From Hysterangium stoloniferum (lineage: Eukaryota; Basidiomycota; Agaricomycetes; Hysterangiales; Hysterangiaceae), in contig WHVD01000246.1 of NCBI GenBank assembly GCA_015178975.1, positions 32,662 to 96,661 on the forward strand: DNA of 64,000 bases. Reading direction: 5' to 3'. The translations under genes and the position numbers were made by a program. The notes below the pieces were generated by a model that saw only the letters and a program-made list of their open reading frames with translations, did not search any database and had not been told where the DNA came from. Numbering within the stretch: the first letter of the stretch is position 1; each line of letters starts with the position of its first letter. Below, piece after piece: positions 46,640 to 58,400 of this stretch.

Positions 46640-48900
46640 TGAAGAAATAGGTGAACCGCCCCTAAGAAAAGGGTGGTTTTATCACCAATTCCAACATGAT
46701 ATTGGGTGAAAATGTCAGCACAAATCCCGTGTTATTCTAGTGAATAATCAGATACATCCCACAACACTCACCGAACACCACTCACAAAAACGCGCCCGAT
46801 GAGTGTAGATGTAATGATGCATGAGAGCAATATTGTATTTGACGGCTCACTTGTCTCCTCACGAGTTTGATGCCTTTCAGCGGGCACATCGTTCCCTGGA
46901 TCTACTTGGCTCGTGCTAGACCGGTACGACGACAAGACATTGTAGCATCACATGGCTTTGGAGAGATAGCAAGGTGGGGACGTGGTGATCTATCATGTCC
47001 ATGGTGGCAGTTCCATTTCAAGTTGACGGGAGAAGAGGAATCCGAAGTGCCGAGGGAATCGAGGGACATGACCGACGAGATCGAAGTGTTGTAAAAGGCA
47101 TAAAGTATGCATTAAGATGCGGAAAGAGATAACAATATATGTGGTGAGCTCATTATTCAAATTCACTTCTTGCATCCAGACTGACAGCAGTACTTGGCAG
47201 GCCCGGGAGAAAATGAAATGTAGTCGAACATTTTCGCATGTGTGGACCGTGTACGTTAGAGGCCAACATTGACCATCTTATCTTGGGCCTGGAAAGTCTG
47301 AGTCCCGGATATTACGCCCTAGATCCTGAGTGCTAGGTAATATCAATAATCTACAACCATCGGAAAACATAATATATTATCCTATGAGATATATCTGCAT
47401 CACCTATGATAAAACAACTGTTTCTGAACCGTCACTTGTGATATCCATAATTAGTGATCGATGGTGTCACATAATTAATACCAGTGCTCAAAATCAAGAA
47501 GTCGTCGAAGCAGTGATTTCACGTGCTTGCGAGGGACACACCATGGGCAAACAAATCCATGCAAGTGTGCTGGCTGTCCGCCTTTGCCCTGCACACCCTA
47601 CACAGCCCACAGTGAGGATATGAAGTCAGTACACTTTGTTTACAAATTTGGATAAAGTAGTTTTGATGTCTCTTTTATTAAGGATGAAGCGACCAGGCTG
47701 GTAGTTTGTGGACGAGAGGAAGAGATGTACAAATGATACATATACGAGGCAGTGATCATTAATACCGCCTAACCACTCTCTTGCATTCTCATGGGCTGAT
47801 AGGAAGCGCATTGCTCCACAGTGGCCCATGAGATCTATTGTTTAAAGGGGTTGGTGGGCGATGCTATTGGAAATAGTTAATATGCTAGATATTTAGGGAT
47901 ATGATACTTGTACCTTGCCCGTGACCAACCTTTGTGGCCATCATTCTTACTGCACAACGCGTCCCAGATCTGTAATGGGTTTGTCAATATAATATACGAG
48001 TAGTTTTAGTTTGTAGCTCAATACATACTCCTCATTCAAATATGCTCCATCATCAGGAACGTCGTCGTCGCTGCTGCCGGTGGTGGTCGCCGGTGTCCCC
48101 GGCGCGGTCGCTGCAAGCTCAGGCGATGGAGGGGGGGGAGGAGGGGGAGGGGGAGGGGGAGGAGTAATAGGCCGCGGCATATAAGTACTGGGGTAAAAAA
48201 TGAGAGTGCGAGCGATGAATGATGAAAAAGGCATACGCATCGTGATATATCTCCGCTATATCCTGTGGAATGATCATATATGGTTGAAGTAAAATAAAGG
48301 GGATAAAGATGGGAGTGGTGAAAAGGCGGTTCACGCAAGGTTTTGTAGGCTCTTAGGTCCAGGTGAATGAATGTAAATGAATTATCAAGGGCTTCTTTGC
48401 ATTATTTCCTTGACAGCGGGCGCCACGAAGGCTCTTCCTTATCAATGGGCCCTGAGTGTCACGTATCCCTACTGGCTTTCACTATGCCTAAAGCATTCCA
48501 AAGCTTCCCGATGTTTCTACCGAGTTCATACGCGCGAGAAGTACAATAGACCCCGCCCACATTGGGATTAGGAATGGAACGCATAAAAGATAGTCTGGTG
48601 ACCGCGGTCTAACCTTTTCAGGCGTTTTGAATTCCTCCCTCGCTCCTTCATCCCCGTTCTCTGTCCAACGTGTGTGAGATGGACAAGCAAACTATATTGC
48701 ATCACCACTCTCTTGTGCGGCCGGAGATGAAGCCGGTGGAAGCAAAAATGCGTGGGGATGAAGCAACAAATGAACTGAGCTGGGGAAGCGGTGTCGACGC
48801 AAAGGGGGGGTATACGTCGGTACACAGTGGACGCGAACAAAAAACGTTAATATTACTAAGGTACTGTATAGGACCATGTAGCCTAGCGTGAAATATACTA
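46640..48900 (-). repeat. Dispersed repeat J, right copy
   Basis: A near-complete inverted counterpart of 750-2728 plus 3687-3905, without the nested LTRs. It is richer in CpG than the left copy, so less decayed. Its minus strand encodes, around 48300-47950, a patch with IAEIYHDAYAFFIIH, a long Pro/Ser run (48125-48165 is almost pure G/A on the plus strand) and YLNEEYVLSYKLKLLVYYID. A CCCAACGTGTG-type region around 48660 could be upstream sequence. The gene, if any, is unknown. Confidence 0.55.
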
Positions 48901-49133
48901 AGACCCACAAGTGTCATTATTACAGAACGGCTAAAACTTTAACACACTCCTTAGAATATGGATTCGGTAGTCGCGTGATACATACCCATTGCATACTCTG
49001 CAGTGCTACTGGCTTCAAAGGGCTGGGGCAGTCTGTCTCATAATGACCTCATCCACCATCATTAAAACATTGGACATTCAGGGGATTCAGGGGGGACTAA
49101 ACTGTACAGCCATGGGCAGTGGAAAGGGTCGTA

Positions 49134-49380
49134 GCGAGACACACCGACACCTAGGGAGTCATCTGACATCATATTATATTATATAAGTGATATTGGCTAA
49201 AAATGTTAACACAAATCCAGTGTTTTACCCAGTGAATAATCAGATATATCCCACAACATCCACCGAACACCACTCATCAAAAAATGCTCCCGATGAGGGT
49301 AGATGTACTGATGCATAAGAGCAGTGTTGTATTTGTTGCCGGCTCACTTGTCTCCTCACGAGGTTGTAAATCGAGGAGAT
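49134..49380 (+). repeat. Partial copy of the J-flanking repeat
   Basis: It matches 46370-46430 and then 46700-46870 in the same orientation, and the inverse of 3780-3905 (CACCGAACACCACTC, GATGAGGGTAGATGTA, GTCTCCTCACGAGG). Non-coding. Confidence 0.6.
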
Positions 49381-50046
49381 ATCTGAGTGCTTATTCTTGC
49401 TCACTAGGAGCTGTATTTAAATACATTTACTAGCTAGTTATAATCTTGAAGAGGAGAACAACAACAATTATTAGTTATTGTACTCTTCTTGTTCTACATA
49501 ACAGTCGCAGACAATTATGCGTCATTACCGAGTTGCTGACACAGCCGAATTGCTGTTCAACAGATACTTCTACTTTTTTAAGTGAAGAGGTTCTGAACAA
49601 TTTAGTGATATAATTTGATCACTGTGGCAGGGTCTATGGTGTCCCACTGTACATCAGACATATCTGAATTGAGAACCCAACTGTAGGCCTAACCTTTCGA
49701 GGTTATATACTTTGCCTTACTATGAGTGATACCTACATATGTCCTTCTTTTCTAAATTCAAATGCATTACTAATTTATTTTCCCTATGATGACTTCAATT
49801 TAATTGGTGCCATACTCCACTTTTATATATATATACCAGAATCTAGCACCTTTTAAATCGACTGCTTAGGATTCTGAGAACCTCATTGCCTGTAGAGCAG
49901 AAGTATGTCAGAGACACCTTCAGCCCATTATCCACCTTCTGTTGAGGATAGTGTTAACTTTTTTGTGAAAATATGACCAGACCTATAGAGGACAAGTGCA
50001 ATACTGTCTGAGTGATATTGTTGGTTATAAATGCATAGGGGGGTCA
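49381..50046. other. AT-rich stretch, no feature seen
   Basis: No open frame of interest, no LTR ends and no terminal repeats were found. It ends at the target site of the next LTR-B. Confidence 0.5.
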
Positions 50047-50768
50047 TGTTACGACCGTGTCGCAATCCTATCGGCCCCGAGGTTATCGCCACTTGTCAAC
50101 GTTTCAAGTCATTCTCTTGGAAACCATCGGCCCCGAAGCTGACAAATGTTTCGCGAAGATCAAACTCCATTTACGCCCACGTCAAATAACTCGTATTGTC
50201 TGGTCAAACTTTGATACGTCCCCTTTATTATGTTGATCCGTTCAATCTTATGTTTTCGCATATGTCTATCTATATTTGTAGTCCTCGAACCATTTCCTTT
50301 TACCGTAATCCCGCTCTCGGTTATCATCGGCCTCCGAACTAATCATAAACTTCCCGTTCCTAGTCAAGCTTATTGTTAACACCGTGTTCCGCCCTTCTCC
50401 CCATTAGTATTTTCCAGACGCCTGTTACTTGTATATGAACCCGCTGTAATTGTAGTTACTAGGCAATCAGAATATCGACTCAGAATACCCTCATACACCT
50501 GTATCAGTCTCATAACTAAGAATCCCCCCATCCGCCTTCGCGTGCGCTCGCCCACTCCCGGCCCCGACCCCTTGGCCCGACGCTCGACTTGTCCTTCGAT
50601 TCCGATCGGTATCACGCCGAAAGGTACTCACTAGGATTAGTCTTCGCCCACCCGAAATTTAAGGACAACCTACGGATATTTGCGAGGGCGCAGCATATAA
50701 GCTGAAGCCAAGTCCTTCCGATCGGTCCCCGTCGGCCACCGACATTAGTCAGTTTCCAGTTCTTAACA
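50047..50768 (+). repeat. Solo LTR-B
   Basis: 722 bp, with a perfect duplication GGTCA (50042-50046 and 50769-50773). It is almost identical to the copy at 4212-4933, 46 kb away in the same orientation. Confidence 0.96.
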
Positions 50769-50963
50769 GGTCACATGCGTAACTATGGGGATTATATACT
50801 AATAACAAGAGTGGTAATGAATGTGAGCATTAGTGCCCCCGGTCACTATATGACTCCGGCTGCTCAATTTACCCAAAAATCTAATGCACCTCCTTGAGTG
50901 AAGGAGTCGTGGTGTCCCTATCCTACTAGAAGGCAAAATCTATAGTACCATATTCTCCATCTG

Positions 50964-51710
50964 TGTTAAGAACTGAAAACTGACTAATGTCAGTAGGCTA
51001 ATGGGGACCGATCAGAAGGACTTGGCTTCAGCTTATATGCTGCGCCCTTGCAAAAATCCATTGGGTGTCCTTAAATTTTGGATGGGCAAAGACTAGTCCT
51101 AACAAGTACCTCTCAGTGAGTTACCGATTGGGACTGAAGGATAAGTCGAGTGTCGGGCCAAGGGGTCGGGAACCAAGAGTGGGTGAGTGCACGTGAAGGT
51201 GGAGAGTGGAATACTCAGTATGAGACTTCTAAAGATGTATGTGGGTATTCTGAGTCAATATTCTGATTGCCTAGTAACTACAACTACAGCAGGTTCATAT
51301 ACAAGTATTCGGCATCTAGAAAATACTAACTAAGGGAAGAGTGGAAAACATTATTGACAAATAAGCTTGACTAGGAATGGGAAGGTTACGATTAGTTCAG
51401 AGGCCATGAAATAACCCAGAGTGGGATTACGAGAAAAGGAAATAGTCCGAGGGTTACAAGTATATGTATATAGGCATATGTGAAACATAGAGTAGAGCGG
51501 ATCATCACAATAAAAAGGGGACATATCAGAGTATAACCAGATAGTACAAGTATATTTTGATGGGGGTGTAAATGGAGTTTGATTGCCGCGAAAGCATACG
51601 TCAGTGTCGGGAGACTGATGGTTTCCGATGCGATAACTTGAGCGATAACTTGAAACATTGATAGGTGGCAATATCTTTGGGGACCGTTGGGTTGCAACAC
51701 AGTCATAACA
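50964..51710 (-). repeat. Solo LTR-B
   Basis: 747 bp, TGTTAAGAACTG...GTCATAACA, with a perfect duplication ATCTG (50959-50963 and 51711-51715). The site overlaps the TG start of the LTR-A fragment at 51714, so it inserted exactly at that LTR edge. Confidence 0.93.
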
Positions 51711-51713
51711 ATC

Positions 51714-51810
51714 TGTTAAGAGTCATGCGTGGAGCTTATCAGAGGGTTTCCAGAGAAACCTGTGGGAAATCCAGTAGGACTTGGCTTCAGCTTATAGGCT
51801 GCACCCTCAC
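51714..51810 (-). repeat. LTR-A fragment
   Basis: It begins TGTTAAGAGTCATG and runs to the inverse stem-loop box (CTTCAGCTTATAGGCTG). LTR-E cuts it at 51811. The other half should lie beyond the window if the nesting is simple. Confidence 0.75.
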
Positions 51811-52496
51811 TGTGAGGTATCAGCTTTATCTCATAAAGTTCTCTTAATTTTCTTTGAATTATTTAATATTTTCTCAAATTTATTGTATTTTATTCTATTG
51901 TGAAATATAAGGCCTAGTTCCTTTTAACTTTGCATAATAATAGCATATACTGTATGAGTTCATATAATGCTATTATATCTTAGTTAATTTATTATAATTT
52001 TTAATTAATTATTTATATTTTATTTACTTAGTTATTGCTTTTCAGCACATTGTTTGCTCCAATGTGTGCATTTTTGGAGTCATGTGACCTATTAGATAAG
52101 CCTCCGACCTCAGGATATCATTCAGTCACAAATGTGACTGTAACAAGTCATTATTTGATTCTGCCGACTCAGCATTTGTTTCCATCCCAGGACTGCGGTC
52201 TTAAACCTTCATTTTCAAGCCAAAGGTTGGAACCCTTGTCTCAGAGAGGGGAATCACATGATAAATAAAGGGTAAAAAATAAGTAGAATATGAGGTCATT
52301 ATGACCTAAATAATGACCTCATAAAATAAATAAATAGTTAAATATTTAGTTATCAAAATGTATATAAGGAGTGCAAAGTTTCCAATAAAATCTTATCTCT
52401 CACATATTTTACTGCACAGCTCAGAAGCTTATCTCATCATCCTAAGGACAATAATAGCCTTAGTCTGATATACTTACTGCAAGCACCTACACTTGC
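51811..52496 (+). repeat. LTR-E, copy 3, left half
   Basis: It begins TGTGAGGTATC and follows the 27629 copy with many differences up to a TACACTTGC block. Gyp-3 interrupts it at 52497. It is older than the other two copies. The remaining ~560 bp are expected beyond Gyp-3 and Gyp-4, outside the window. Confidence 0.8.
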
Positions 52497-53511
52497 TGTT
52501 AGGGTACATACACGGCGGGTTTCTGGAGAAACCCATGGGATATCTGGTAGGACTTGGCTTCAGCTTATAGGCTGCACCCTCATGAGATCGTGTTGCCCAA
52601 TTTCAGACAGGTGGATGGGAATCCCGGGGAGTCTGGGTGGGGTTCATGGGTTGAGGGGTCTTAGGTTGGAGGTCCTGGGTCGAGAGGTCAGGAGTTGGGA
52701 TAAATAAGAGAGATAGATGCACCAGAGCCTGTAGGCTCCAACTAGCGTGAGTGGTGTAATTCAAGTAGGAGTTTAGAGTGGAAAATGTATTAGATTACTG
52801 GGGGGAATCTAAGCCGATTTTCTGACTGGATTGTATGTACAACATCTGCCAGACTATATAGACTGTGGAATGAATGACATACCAAATCCAGTAATGATGA
52901 AATGAAACTAGCAAAACATGAAATGAGAATAGTAAACACCAAATTTGGTGTTAGGAACAGGACAGAACAGGACAGAACAGAGCGGAGTCCAAATCGTGAC
53001 AAATCATAAACCATAATGGGAAATGGAGCAAGAGTGGAGTCCGAATTGTGACAGGTCATTTGACTAAAACAGGAACAGGGCTCTGTTAGAGGGATGGTGG
53101 GTTTTCCAAGTGGGGTCCATGTTAGAATTTGCAGGTTTGAAATATGCTTGACTCGGTTTGGGTAGATAGAACACGTTGCAAACGTATGAAGTGTAGAGTA
53201 CAAGTACCTAGTTTAAGTACCTACTACTGGTAATACTATACCCGGTTACCCAACAATCACATGCTACATTGTTCGTGAACCCAAAAAATCTAATAGTCCG
53301 GTGACTGATGTGTGGGACAGAGTTGGACATGGACAGGGATGGAGTCTGGTGGGTATTCCGGTGACTGATACACAATGTAACAAAGTTGAACGTAGACAAG
53401 TCTGATGTACGGAGTCCAGTGGGAATTCTGGTAAACTGACAATTGGTGTGTATAGGGTGTGGGTGCATATAAGTTAGTGCCTGGAGTCTGGCAGGAATTC
53501 CAGTTGTAACA
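52497..53511 (-). repeat. Gyp-3 3' LTR (LTR-A), with small insertion
   Basis: TGTTAGGGTAC...AGTTGTAACA. It is interrupted at 53120-53295. The self-primer inverse ATTTTCTGACT is present near 52816-52826. The polypurine tract AGGGAGGGTAC (minus strand) lies just outside at 53512-53522. Confidence 0.9.
53120..53295. repeat. Very small LTR-like insertion (176 bp)
   Basis: It begins TGTTAGAATT and ends CTAATA (a decayed CTAACA is likely), flanked by GTCCA and GTCCG, a duplication with one mismatch. It shares only its first eight bases with LTR-H. LTR identity is tentative. Confidence 0.5.
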
Positions 53512-53559
53512 GTACCCTCCCTTTATGCTGAAGTCCCAAAGAGGCTCTAGACCTCAATA

Positions 53560-53669
53560 AGGTTCTTGTCAGCTACACGCATGTGTCAAAAGTCATGTCG
53601 GTTACACATATGTGTCAAAGAATCATGTGATCTGGAAGGTAAGGTTCAGACGCGACGAGCCTATATAAA
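53560..53669 (+). promoter_or_regulatory. Promoter of the opposite-strand gene in Gyp-3
   Basis: Two tandem repeats contain ACACGCATGTGT (53576-53587) and the perfect palindrome ACACATATGTGT (53604-53615), each followed by TCATGT. Then comes TATATAAA at 53662-53669, 60 nt before the ATG. Spacing and order match Gyp-1. Confidence 0.65.
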
Positions 53670-53721
53670 AATTTGAAAAAATGAAAATTTCTTCTTCTTT
53701 GTTACCCCCATCTTGACAAGA

Positions 53722-55255
53722 ATGGGTCCAAAACCAATGCCAAGAAGACCTATGCTGACCACTGGGCCCTCCATGGGCACTCCATACCAGGTGCCACTCA
53801 GCGCGGTGCAAATACTGACGCAGCGAGAGGAACAGTGCCAACAACGTGAAGAGGTGGAAAAGGAGGTGAGGGAGGTCAAGGAGACCCTAGACAGGGAATA
53901 CCAGGCAGCCTTGGCCATGGAGGAAGAGGTGGAGAGGAAGAGGAAGAGAGATGAGGAGGAGGCTGCATGGGTGTGAAGAGTGGTGGAAGTTCTAACCATT
54001 CTATATATGAAGAATATCGACCGTTTAGGTATGACACCCCTCAGACTCCAACTCCACCTCTGTCACTTTGCACTGAAAATACAAGTCAGTTAAGTTTGAC
54101 AAGTTGAAGCATTGGGACTTACCTTTCCCATGGCAACAGCCTGGGCTTTTTCTGTGGCCACCCATTGTGAGAGGTACAGTGAAATATGCTCAGGAAATAT
54201 AGTCTGGATGAGCCCATACTATATTTCCATTATTATTTCTTCTTTCTCTCTATTTTATTATACACTTATATTTAGTTCAACGACCTATGTATGCAGTACA
54301 TTGACTCTTGTGGGCGCATACATGCCAGACTTATGTATTCTAGCACCCATAATTAGAACTCAGACACTTTTACCCTGCAACCACGACTTACCCAGACACC
54401 CAGTTAGTGTCCTGTAAGTTGTGATTGGGGTATCATCTCGACTGTCACAGATGGGCTTTAACTATCTACACAATCAGAGTTTCAAACTGTACCAGTCAAA
54501 ACTCCATCTATATCTCAATCCACGTGGACCACATCCACACTACTTTATTATCCGACTCTCTTGTTACTCTTTTCTACACTCGAGCAGTCATTCGGAATCG
54601 CACTTAACAGTCGATTCCCTTTATTCATTTTAGCTCTCTACTCTACTTTAGATAGCTACTTCACTCAATCATATTGAACTAAGTAGTCAATACATCTACG
54701 AGCTGGAGAGCCCCCAAAAGGTAAGTCTTGGGTCTGTGGGAAATCCAGGGAACTGACTATGATCAACAGAAAGCAAGGATGGTGGCACCAGTCCACCTAC
54801 TGATGTGGAACGACCCATGGTGTTCCAGTTTCAATGACCAGAACACGGAGTGTAATCAGAAGTCTGGGTGGGGACTGGGGTGCTACCAGTGCACACACCT
54901 CAAGGCGAGGTGCTCACTTGTCCACGAGCAACCCACGGGGTCTGGGGCATGGGATGTTAGTGGGACAGATGGGATGTCCAGGTTGGAAGATGTTTTGGGG
55001 TGGATTGCCAAGGGCATTGAGGCCCAGGACGAGTTGCTCCAAAAAAGCAACAAAGTTCAAATTGTGGTGGCGAATGAGCTCCATGGGCTCCACTTGGAGT
55101 TTTGGAAATTCCTCGTGGAGTTTGGCAGATACATATATGAGGAGCTGCAAGCTGGGAGTTCTGAGGATGCCAGGTCGGATGAGGACGGGGTGCCCGTGGA
55201 GGTAGCAGAGCTTTCTCAAGAGATGGCTGAGGTTGGGAAAAATATAGCCCCATAA
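53722..55255 (+). pseudogene. Opposite-strand coiled-coil/Zn-cluster gene of Gyp-3, with inversion
   Basis: Exon 1 runs from 53722 (MGPKPMPRRPML) with the coiled coil (QREEVEKEVREVKET...). It is cut at 53973 by LTR-D. The following gene segment (end of exon 1, a 50-nt GTAAGT...CAG intron, and the start of exon 2) lies inverted at about 54037-54165. After the LTR, exon 2 resumes at about 54701, and the last exon is open from 54767 to 55255. That exon carries C-x9-C-x9-C-x2-C-x6-C (about 54813-54927) with the Trp residues that became stops in Gyp-1, and an acidic tail. Disrupted, but the last exon is intact and informative. Confidence 0.68.
53974..54700 (-). repeat. LTR-D split by a small inversion
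   Basis: The first 63 bp or so (53974-54036) are in normal orientation; the rest (54166-54700) is inverted, with an inverted piece of the host gene between. Undoing one inversion of about 54037-54700 gives a single LTR-D of about 600 bp with CATGGGTG or GGGTG duplicated at both sides. This accounts for every junction. Confidence 0.72.
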
Positions 55256-55462
55256 ATGTAGATTGAAGAATAAAATAAAAGTTTAATAATTTTTTTCTGA
55301 AAGTAAAAGTAAAGCGTGAAAAAAAACATAAGATCAAAGTCCATGGGAAATCTGCTTAGGGACTTGAAAGACATGTCAGAACCTGTAAAAGCAAAGAGGG
55401 ACATAGGGTGACAGGGAATAATGAAAATGAGTCCAAATGTAACATGGGGTCCGCAGAGTGCA

Positions 55463-58400
55463 GTCAGAGAGAAGATAGTGGTCTGGGTTTGAGTGGGTAA
55501 GCTGTATGAAAGTCAGTAACGATTTCCATGGCATTACCGAGTTCTGTGGCCAAAATCCATGAAGTCTCTTCATCGGTGCCCTTGTAACCCGCCCACTTGA
55601 CCAAGTAAAGCAGTTTACAAGTGCATCGACGCTTGTCAATTTTCAAATCTAAAATTTGTGAGATTTCAAACTCAGGTTCTCCGTCAATAATGACCAGAGG
55701 GGGTGGAGATTGCATGTGATCTGGGATAGTGTTAGCAGTACAAGGTTCTAACATAGAAACATGAATACCGGGTGTACCGCGTGCATGCTATCCAGAAGCC
55801 ATAGGGTCCAAGAACCTGAACCTACTTGTGTGATAATTTCAAACAGACCTAAATATTTTTCAGCAAGCTTTTTTGATGGACAGGTAGTCCTAAAGCATTG
55901 AGCTTCGACAAAAATGTGATCACCAATCTTGAAGTTGGGTGGCGGAATCCAGTGTTTGTGCGCTGAAAGTTGATATTGCTCTTGGGCAGACTTTATTGCA
56001 ATCCGGAGTTCCTCATGGAGCTCGTGGAGGTCCGTGGTGAACTCTTGAGCATGAGCAGAGGCGAGATTTCGTTCTGGATGTACTGTAATATTTGGATTAT
56101 ATCCTTTATTTGCAAAGAACGGGGAAACACCAGTAGTGGCCGAGGGTGCATTGTTGTAAGCAAACTCTGCAAGTGGTAACAAGGATTTCCAATTGTCCTG
56201 TTGATAATTGCAATATACATGGAGATATTTTTCCAATGTCTGATTGACATGTTCAGTTTGTCCATCACCTTCCGGGTGATGTCTGGACATGAAATATAGT
56301 TTCATGTCCAAGGATTTCCTGAGGGATCTGAAGAAGTGAGATATAAACTCTGATTCTCAGTCAGCAGTTATGTGGGACGGAACTCCATGCTTGGAAAATA
56401 CATGGATAATAAAAAGTTCCACTAACTGCACAGATGTAATTGTATCATGTGTAGGGATGATGTTACGACTGTGTCGCAACCCTTCACATGCCGATGGTCC
56501 CCGATGGTATATCGTAGTTATACATCTTCAACAATATGAGATCTCGGAAGCCGTCGGACCCCCGACGCTGACGTATGCCTTCCAGTCAATCAAACCTGAC
56601 TACGCCTTTCTGTCTGGTTATGCTTTGATACGTCCCTTTCATTATGTTGATCCGTCCCATCCTATGTTTCACATATGTCTATCTATATTTGTAGTCCTCG
56701 AATTATTTCCTTTTATCGTAATTTCCATTCTCGGTTATCATCGGCCTCCAAACTAATCATATACTTCCCGTTCCTAGTCAAGCTTAATGCTAATACCGTT
56801 TTCCACCCTTCTCCCCATTAGTATTTTCTAGACGCCTGTTACTTGTATATGAACCCGCTGTAGTTGTAGTTACCAGGCAATCAGAATATTGACTCAGAAT
56901 ACCCTCATACGTCTGCAACAGTCTCATACTAAGAATTCCCCTATCCGCCTTCACGTGCGCTCACCCACTCTCGGCCCCAACCCCTTGGCCCGACACTTGA
57001 CTTGTCCTTCGGTTCCAATCGGTATCTCGCCGAAAGGTTCTTCTTAGGATTAGTCTTTGCCCATCCGAAATCTAAGGACAACCTATGGATATTTGTGAGG
57101 GTGCAGCACATAAGCTGAAACCAAGTCCTTCTGATCGGTCCCCATCGGCCACCAACATTAGTCAGTTTTTAGTTCTTAACAGATGAATATACCTTGTTTT
57201 GAGAATCTGTCAACAATGACTAGAATGGTGGAAAAGCCTTCGGAATCCGGTAGGTGTTCAATGAAATCCATAGAGATAGAATTCCACGGGTGTTCCGGTA
57301 CTGGGAGTTGTTTCAAAAGGCTGTATGCCTTGTGTCGCTGAGATTTTGAGTGGGGACAAGTAGTGCAAGATTTACAATAGTGCTTAATGAATCCACGGAG
57401 TCCAGGCCAAGTATATTCTCTTCTTATTAATGATAGAGATTTGTTGTACCCAAAATGTCTTGAGAGTGGATGATCATGTTTGTACTGAAGGATCCTGAGG
57501 TGGAGGCCATCAGAGTCCAGTACATAGATCCAATTGTCAAGTCTAATGAAACCATGCTGATCAAGAGACCACTGGGGTTGATCGGGGTCTGTGGGATTGT
57601 CAAGGTGAGCTTTAGTTGTCAGGTCTAGCAGAATTGCCGATAGAATATCTTGATGTAGCTTCTCAATATCCATAATGATAATTCCATGGACAATGGGATG
57701 GACGAGGAAAGTTGCATGGACTGATGCGGTAAGTTGCTGATTCGTGAAAATAGGTTTCAGGTTGTGCGGGTTTACTGTGGCATAGTCGTTGCTCCCCTCT
57801 TTAGGATAGATGTCCCATCGTCTAGTTAAAGTGTCAGGTTTGCCGCCAAGATGGCCGGGTCGAAAACGGATAGTCATATTGAAGGTGGATAGGTATTCAG
57901 ACCTGCAGGCCTGCCGGTGGGTGAAAAGTTTTGTAGTAAAGAAATATTCCAGGTTTTTGTGATCTGTTACAATGTCAATCGGAGTTCCCAAGCCTTCCAA
58001 ATAGTGTCACCACATTTTGAAAGCTGAAAAAATTGCCAGGAGTTCCTTATCATGAACGTCATAATTGAGCTCTGCTCCGGTAAAAGTCTGGGACAGAAAA
58101 GCCACGGGGTGAACTTCTCTGTCGGAGTCCTGGATAGACAGAATGGCTCCAAGCACATAATTTGAGGCGTCCATTTCAACAATGAGCAGGAGGTCCGGTT
58201 TCCAATGCAACAGAAGAGGAGCTGAAGAAAAAGAATTTTTTAAAAGATTGAAAGCTTTTTGACACTTATCGTTAAAATTCCACAGAGTATCCTTATGTGT
58301 AAGACAGGTAAGGGGAATTGTGATGTCAGAATATCCACAGATAAACCATCAGTAAAGATTGGCAAAGCCAAGGAAGGATTGTATATCTTTAACTTTTCGG

